In this document: in pieces, positions 6,781-9,841 of the stretch | Position numbering within the stretch: position 1 is the first letter of the stretch | Layout: the number at the start of each line of letters is the position of its first letter | Assembly: GCA_002452615.1 (NCBI GenBank) | Contig: DKES01000030.1 | Location: 1-9,841 of the forward strand | DNA length: 9,841 bases | Direction: 5' to 3' | DNA from: Patescibacteria group bacterium UBA6816 | GTDB taxonomy: Bacteria > Patescibacteriota > Patescibacteriia > UBA2591 > UBA6264 | Program-made: the position numbers and the translations under genes | Notes under the pieces: model-generated | What the model was told of the DNA's origin: nothing | The model's input: the letters and a program-made list of their open reading frames with translations, nothing else | Database searches by the model: none

Positions 6781-7140
6781 TTAAAATTTTAAACCTCCTT
6801 GACGGGCTCCCTCAGCCGCTGCTTTGACTCGACCATGATAACGATAACCTCCTCGGTCAAAAACAATCTTTTCTATTTTCATTTTTTGTGCTTCTTCAGC
6901 TAATGATTTTCCTATTTGAAAAGCGGTTTCTTTTTTGGTTAATTTCTTTTTTCCTTTCCTTAATTTCTGGTCGTTAGCCGCTAATAAAGTCACTCCTTTT
7001 TCATCGTCAATTAATTGTAAATAAATATATTGATTACTTCGAAAAACAGACAAACGAGGGCAGTCTTTGGTGCCTTTAATTTTTTTTCGAATACGGCGTT
7101 GGCGCTGTTTTCTTTTTAAATGTTTAAATATTTTACTCAT
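6781..7140 (-). CDS. rplR: 50S ribosomal protein L18
   Basis: 119 residues, the standard length. L18 binds 5S rRNA with L5 in the central protuberance. The basic N-terminus MSKIFKHLKRKQRQRRIRKK leads into PRLSVFRSNQYIYLQ (28-42), and the C-terminal signature FDRGGYRYHGRVKAAAEGAR spans 94-113. The frame is open further upstream to 7218, but the 26 added residues overlap the L6 gene and do not resemble L18, so the ATG at 7140, 16 nt after the L6 stop, is chosen. A GGAGGAGGT motif occurs inside the L6 tail but lies about 23 nt before this ATG, too far for a usual Shine-Dalgarno. Confidence 0.97.
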   Translation of the reverse strand: MSKIFKHLKRKQRQRRIRKKIKGTKDCPRLSVFRSNQYIYLQLIDDEKGVTLLAANDQKLRKGKKKLTKKETAFQIGKSLAEEAQKMKIEKIVFDRGGYRYHGRVKAAAEGARQGGLKF

Positions 7141-7156
7141 AAAATTGTTTATTTTT

Positions 7157-7708
7157 CTAAGAACCTCCTCCCGTAGAAACTTTTTTACCGGCTTTTCTCC
7201 TAATAATTTCTCCGGCATATTTAATTCCTTTTCCTTTATAAGGTTCTGGTTTACGAAAACGTCTTATCCTGGCTGCGGTTTCTCCTAATAATTGTTTGTC
7301 AATACTTTTTAAAATAATTGAATTTTTTTCTACTTTAGCTTCAACTTTAGCGGGTAAATTAAATTCAATCGGATGAGAAAAACCAATATTCAAAATAATT
7401 TTATCTCCTTTTAACTCTGCCCGATAACCCACTCCCACTAATTCTAAAGTTTTTTCAAATCCTTCTTGAACTCCTTTAATCATATTTCTAATTAAAGCGG
7501 CCATAGTTCCCCAACAAGCTTTTTGTTCTTTCTTTTCAGGGTTATCAACTAAAACTTTTAATTCCTGGTCTTTAATTTCAATTTTAACAAACTTGGGTAA
7601 AGCTTGTTCTAGGTTTCCCTGCGGGCCCTTAATAGAAATTTTTTGGTCTGTTATTTTAATTTCTACTCCCTTGGGAATTAAAATTATTTTTCTTCCGATT
7701 CTTGACAT
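7157..7708 (-). CDS. rplF: 50S ribosomal protein L6
   Basis: 183 residues starting MSRIGRKIILIPKGVE, the canonical L6 beginning. L6 sits near the sarcin-ricin loop and translation factor site of the large subunit. It has two alpha/beta repeats. The second contains LVGVGYRAELKGDKI (90-104) and the family signature PEPYKGKGIKYAGE (154-167), with a basic end and a GGGS tail. The frame is open from a GTG at 7792, but that would add 28 residues translated from the repeat-bearing spacer and overlap S8, so the ATG at 7708 is preferred. No Shine-Dalgarno is present. Its stop is TAG, the only non-TAA stop in the window. Confidence 0.97.
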   Translation of the reverse strand: MSRIGRKIILIPKGVEIKITDQKISIKGPQGNLEQALPKFVKIEIKDQELKVLVDNPEKKEQKACWGTMAALIRNMIKGVQEGFEKTLELVGVGYRAELKGDKIILNIGFSHPIEFNLPAKVEAKVEKNSIILKSIDKQLLGETAARIRRFRKPEPYKGKGIKYAGEIIRRKAGKKVSTGGGS

Positions 7709-7778
7709 AATTTTAGTTAATTGGTTAATGAGAATTAAATAAAAGAATCCTAATTGCCTAAGTACCCAAGTACCCAGT
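7709..7778. repeat. Repeat-bearing spacer between S8 and L6 (AAGTACCC x2, period 8)
   Basis: This 70-nt spacer is long for the operon. Plus-strand AAGTACCC occurs twice in perfect tandem at 7760-7775, preceded by a degenerate unit AATTGCCT (7752-7759), so the 8-nt period spans about 24 nt. The rest (7713-7762) is a diverged copy of the sequence found before S8: shared blocks are TTAGTTAA, TTGGTTAAT, ATAANAGAATCC and AATTGCC. The array abuts the S8 stop codon. No promoter or stable hairpin is evident. Confidence 0.65.
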
Positions 7779-8183
7779 TTACCATATTTCACAAATTAAT
7801 TCTCCTCCTAATTCTTTTTCTTGGGCTTGTAGTCCAGTCATTAATCCTTGAGAGGTAGACAAAATATTAACTCCTCGACCATCAAGCACTGGCTTAATTT
7901 TATCTTTTTTAAAATAAATACGACAACCCGGACGGCTAATCCTTTTAATATGGCTAATCACTGACTGTCCTTCTTTATTATATCTTAAAGTAATTTTTAT
8001 TTGCTTAAATTTATTTTTATCTTTTTCTGGAGAAAAAACTTCTACTCTTTGAATCCAATTTTCTTTTTCTAAAACCTTAGCTATTTCTAGCTTAATTTTT
8101 GAATAAGGCAAAACAATCTCCTTTTTCTTAATGATAAAGGCATTGCGAATTCTTGTTAACATGTCAGCAATTGGATCAGTCAT
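7779..8183 (-). CDS. rpsH: 30S ribosomal protein S8
   Basis: 134 residues. S8 is a primary 16S rRNA binder in the central domain and, in model bacteria, represses the spc operon by binding its own mRNA near L5; I see no evidence for or against such a site here. The start MTDPIADMLTRIRNA is canonical. RISRPGCRIYFKKDKI (81-96) and the rRNA-binding signature ILSTSQGLMT (107-116) are intact, and the end GGELICEIW is typical. The ATG is immediately preceded by the GTTAATTA tandem array and has no Shine-Dalgarno. Confidence 0.98.
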   Translation of the reverse strand: MTDPIADMLTRIRNAFIIKKKEIVLPYSKIKLEIAKVLEKENWIQRVEVFSPEKDKNKFKQIKITLRYNKEGQSVISHIKRISRPGCRIYFKKDKIKPVLDGRGVNILSTSQGLMTGLQAQEKELGGELICEIW

Positions 8184-8276
8184 ATGTTAGTTAATTAGTT
8201 AATTAGTTAATTAGGGATTGGTTAATTAGATAATAGAATCCCACTTACCAAATTGCCCAAGAGTCTAGGCCTCCGG
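8184..8276. repeat. Repeat-bearing spacer between S14 and S8 (GTTAATTA x3, period 8)
   Basis: The longest gap inside the operon, 93 nt. On the plus strand GTTAATTA is repeated three times without a break at 8190-8213, with a partial unit (GTTA) at 8186-8189 and a fourth, separated copy at 8221-8228. The distal part holds AATTGCCC (8251-8258), matching the same block in the S8-L6 spacer. Alignable pieces in the same order in both spacers indicate a diverged dispersed repeat about 50-75 nt long. The array ends 3 nt before the S8 start codon. No reliable promoter, hairpin or small gene is seen. Confidence 0.7.
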
Positions 8277-8462
8277 TTACCAGCTACTTTTTCTTACTCC
8301 AGGAATTCCTCCTTGAGAGGCTAATTCTCTAAAACAAATCCGACAAAGACCAAAATCTCTCATATAACCATGTTTTCTTCCACAACGCCAACAACGACGG
8401 ACTAACCGAGTTTGATATTTGGGTTTTTTGTTTGATTTTTCTATTTGTGCTTTAGTGGCCAT
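8277..8462 (-). CDS. rpsN: 30S ribosomal protein S14, zinc-binding (type Z)
   Basis: 61 residues, the short zinc form rather than the roughly 100-residue zinc-free form. S14 is a late-binding protein in the head of the small subunit. Four cysteines, C24, C27, C40 and C43, form the CxxC-x12-CxxC zinc knuckle within RRCWRCGRKHGYMRDFGLCR, and the GGIPGVRKSSW end (51-61) is canonical. It lies 18 nt after L5 in its usual operon place. Having only the C+ form ties the ribosome to zinc unless a second copy exists elsewhere. Confidence 0.97.
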   Translation of the reverse strand: MATKAQIEKSNKKPKYQTRLVRRCWRCGRKHGYMRDFGLCRICFRELASQGGIPGVRKSSW

Positions 8463-8480
8463 TTAAATATTTTTTAAAAA

Positions 8481-9026
8481 TTAATTCTTTCTAAAGGGAA
8501 AACCTAATAATTTAAATAAAGTTAAAGCTTCTTCTCTTTTAGTAGCATTGGTAGTTAAAGTAATTTGCAGACCGTGAAGCTTGGTAATTTTTTCCTGGTC
8601 TATTTCAGGAAAAACAGTTTGTTCTTTTAAACCAATAGATAAATTAGAGCTATTGTCTATATTTTTTTCTTCTAAACCGCGGAAATCTCTTACCCGAGGT
8701 AAAGCAATATTAATTAACTTGTCTATAAAATTATACATTTTTTTTCTTCTCAAAGTAACACTAACCCCCACGGGTAAACCTTCTCTAATTTTAAATCCAG
8801 CAATCGAACGACGCGCTTCTTTTATGGTGGGTTTTTGTCCGGTAATTGTGGCGATAGTATCAACCACTAAGTCAATATACTTGGGGTCATGTTCTGTCTC
8901 TCCTCTATTTAAACCAACATTAACTGTAACTTTTTTAACTCGGGGAACAGATAAATTATTTTGATAACCAAATTCCTTTTTTAATTCAGGAATTATTTTT
9001 TTAGAATATTTTTCTTTTAATTTCAT
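8481..9026 (-). CDS. rplE: 50S ribosomal protein L5
   Basis: 181 residues, matching the usual 179-180. L5 binds 5S rRNA and contacts the P-site tRNA. Signatures are PRVKKVTVNVGLNRG (28-42), TGQKPTIKEARRSIAGFKIR (62-81), LPVGVSVTLRR (84-94) and LPRVRDFRGL (109-118), and the end LFKLLGFPF is typical. The frame extends to an ATG at 9062, but the extra 12 residues would overlap L24. The ATG at 9026, 8 nt after the L24 stop and giving MKLKEKYSKK, fits the family. No Shine-Dalgarno; the leader is only A and T. Confidence 0.97.
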   Translation of the reverse strand: MKLKEKYSKKIIPELKKEFGYQNNLSVPRVKKVTVNVGLNRGETEHDPKYIDLVVDTIATITGQKPTIKEARRSIAGFKIREGLPVGVSVTLRRKKMYNFIDKLINIALPRVRDFRGLEEKNIDNSSNLSIGLKEQTVFPEIDQEKITKLHGLQITLTTNATKREEALTLFKLLGFPFRKN

Positions 9027-9034
9027 ATTTTTAT

Positions 9035-9343
9035 TTAAAATACTTCTTGACATTGGCGGCAATATCTTTTTTTTCTTCCGTCCGCTAAAATTTTATAACC
9101 GCCCCGAATCGATTTTTTACAATGAGGACAAATTAACATTACCTTAGAAATATCTAAGGGCATGGCCATTTTTATTCTTTGCCCCTTTTCTCCTTGTTTT
9201 TTAGGACGGACATGTTTGGTAATTAAATTCAAACCTTCCACAACAATTTTGTTGTCTTGGGGAAAAGATTTTAAAACCTTGCCTTTTTTTCCTTTGTCTT
9301 TTCCTCTAATTATTTTAACGTGGTCTCCCTTTTTTATTTTCAT
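9035..9343 (-). CDS. rplX: 50S ribosomal protein L24
   Basis: 102 residues. L24 is an early assembly initiator near the polypeptide exit. The KOW motif lies at the N-terminus (KKGDHVKIIRGKDKGKKGKV, 4-23), followed by NLITKHVRPKKQGEKG (39-54). The C-terminus has two CxxC pairs (C72, C75 and C95, C98), suggesting a zinc-bound end as in many bacterial L24 proteins. It starts 14 nt after L14 in the conserved L14-L24-L5 order. Nothing unusual. Confidence 0.97.
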   Translation of the reverse strand: MKIKKGDHVKIIRGKDKGKKGKVLKSFPQDNKIVVEGLNLITKHVRPKKQGEKGQRIKMAMPLDISKVMLICPHCKKSIRGGYKILADGRKKRYCRQCQEVF

Positions 9344-9357
9344 ATTTAAAACTAAAA

Positions 9358-9729
9358 TTATAAAACTTCTGGGGCTAGAGAAATGATACGGGTAAAACCT
9401 TTTTCTCTTAATTCTCTGGCCACAACACTAAAAATACGGGTTCCTTTTGGTTCTTTATTTTTTTTATCAATGATTACTGCGGCATTATCATCAAATTTAA
9501 TATAAGTCCCATCTGGACGACGCGTCTCTTTAGCCGTCCTCACAATAACCGCGTGAACCACTTGTCCTTTTTTAACTGAAGTGTGGGGCACGGCTTTTTT
9601 AATAGTCGCCGTAATAATATCCCCGATATGAGCATATCTTTTTTTATAACCGCCCAAAACTCGAATACACAAAATTTCTTTTGCTCCGGTATTATCAATA
9701 ACTTTTAATCTTGTCTCTGGTTGAATCAT
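9358..9729 (-). CDS. rplN: 50S ribosomal protein L14
   Basis: 123 residues, the canonical length of this beta-barrel protein at the subunit interface. It begins MIQPETRLKVIDNTGAKEIL, and the family signature KGQVVHAVIVRTAKETRRPD spans 54-73; DDNAAVIIDKKNKEPKGTRI (80-99) and the end APEVL are typical. It is the first gene visible in the operon. S17 normally lies just upstream, but here 112 nt of structured non-coding sequence reach the window edge instead, so L14 may be read from a longer upstream transcript or a start within that leader. Confidence 0.98.
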   Translation of the reverse strand: MIQPETRLKVIDNTGAKEILCIRVLGGYKKRYAHIGDIITATIKKAVPHTSVKKGQVVHAVIVRTAKETRRPDGTYIKFDDNAAVIIDKKNKEPKGTRIFSVVARELREKGFTRIISLAPEVL

Positions 9730-9745
9730 ATAAATTTATTTAAAC

Positions 9746-9778
9746 CCCAGTAGTAGAACGCTTCGCGTTCACTACGGG
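9746..9778. other. Strong GC-rich hairpin in the L14 leader
   Basis: Plus-strand CCC (9746-9748), GTAGT (9750-9754) and GAACGC (9756-9761) pair with GCGTTC (9765-9770), ACTAC (9771-9775) and GGG (9776-9778): 14 base pairs with two single-A bulges (9749, 9755) and a TTC triloop. On the sense strand the tip reads GCGAAGC, the sequence known as an exceptionally stable DNA minihairpin. Downstream in the sense direction is GTTTAAATAAATTT, not a T run, so it is a poor intrinsic terminator. It sits 16 nt before the L14 start codon. Confidence 0.75.
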
Positions 9779-9797
9779 ACAGGCATTAGAATATTTA

Positions 9798-9813
9798 TTT
9801 TTATGTTTTTATG
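9798..9813. repeat. TTTTTATG tandem pair (period 8)
   Basis: Two perfect tandem units of TTTTTATG, followed by a degenerate third unit TTCTTATC (9814-9821) that runs into the edge hairpin. It shares the 8-nt period of the arrays before S8 and L6. In such A/T-rich DNA a two-copy match alone could be chance. Confidence 0.4.
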
Positions 9814-9820
9814 TTCTTAT

Positions 9821-9841
9821 CTACGAGGCGAGACCTCGTAG
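9821..9841. other. Perfect 8-bp hairpin at the right window edge
   Basis: CTACGAGG (9821-9828) and CCTCGTAG (9834-9841) are exact inverted complements around a CGAGA loop. The stem may continue past the edge, which cannot be seen. In the sense direction it is followed by ATAAGAACATAAAAA, not a T tract, so it does not look like a terminator for a minus-strand gene. It may be a short palindromic repeat or a processing site between the preceding gene and L14. Confidence 0.6.

Noticed and set aside
7141..7218. N-terminal extension of L18 by 26 residues
   Set aside because: It overlaps the L6 gene in another frame and has no similarity to L18; the ATG at 7140 gives the family's normal start and length.
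7067..7288. Plus-strand open frame of 73 codons, and a similar one at 9162-9386
   Set aside because: Both are antisense to conserved ribosomal protein genes (L18/L6 and L24) with no supporting signals.
7709..7792. N-terminal extension of L6 from a GTG at 7792
   Set aside because: The added 28 residues are translated from the repeat-bearing spacer and overlap S8; MSRIGRK at 7708 is the canonical L6 start.
8186..8228. CRISPR-like array
   Set aside because: Units are 8 nt long and contiguous without spacers, so it is a simple tandem repeat.
8225..8262. Possible internal promoter before S8 (TTGGGC, 19 nt, TATTAT on the minus strand)
   Set aside because: The -35 match is poor and the spacing is long; in such A/T-rich DNA a TATTAT is expected by chance.
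8581..8964. Plus-strand open frame of 127 codons
   Set aside because: It lies entirely antisense to the well-conserved L5 gene and resembles no family I recognise.
9027..9062. N-terminal extension of L5 to an ATG at 9062
   Set aside because: It overlaps the L24 coding end; the ATG at 9026 gives the standard length and an 8-nt gap.
1..9841. UGA recoding as in some Patescibacteria (Gracilibacteria/SR1)
   Set aside because: All conserved proteins read full length with the standard code and no in-frame TGA is needed; absence of TGA stops among 14 genes is weak evidence in A/T-rich DNA.

Overview
The window looks like chromosomal DNA from an ultra-small, host-dependent bacterium of the Candidate Phyla Radiation (Patescibacteria), possibly a Parcubacteria-type lineage. 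Four things point there: a strongly A+T-rich sequence, very compact same-strand genes with almost no Shine-Dalgarno sequences, a spc-type ribosomal operon in which L30 (rpmD) is missing between S5 and L15, and divergent versions of several otherwise universal proteins. L30 loss is a known general trait of this radiation. The finer placement is a guess. All 14 visible stop codons are TAA except one TAG, and the genes read normally with the standard code.

Every gene is on the minus strand, so the biological order runs from the right edge to the left. From 9841 to 9730 is a non-coding leader with two strong hairpins and a small 8-bp-period repeat. The spc operon follows: L14, L24, L5, S14 (zinc type), S8, L6, L18, S5, L15, SecY, adenylate kinase and methionine aminopeptidase. 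Spacing is mostly 1-18 nt. The exceptions are the gaps before S8 (93 nt) and before L6 (70 nt), which hold short tandem repeats and are related to each other in sequence. These genes build the ribosome, export proteins, balance adenylate nucleotides and trim N-terminal methionine.

Downstream of map is a 66-nt spacer with a hairpin. One hairpin arm also pairs with the last codons of map. Then come ruvX (YqgF) and a WecA/MraY-type phosphoglycosyl transferase, which overlap by one nucleotide. The transferase is followed by an 85-nt spacer carrying a near-consensus sigma-70-type promoter (1519-1547) that drives the last gene, a conjugation/pilus-type P-loop ATPase with a C-terminal zinc ribbon. 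That gene runs off the left edge.

The gene content is ordinary for this kind of organism, and I do not see a new multi-gene system. The most unusual material is intergenic: palindromes sharing end sequences, three tandem arrays that all have an 8-bp period, and a diverged repeat placed just before two ribosomal protein genes. At protein level, several enzymes have substitutions at normally conserved catalytic or binding positions: the transferase, RuvX and adenylate kinase.
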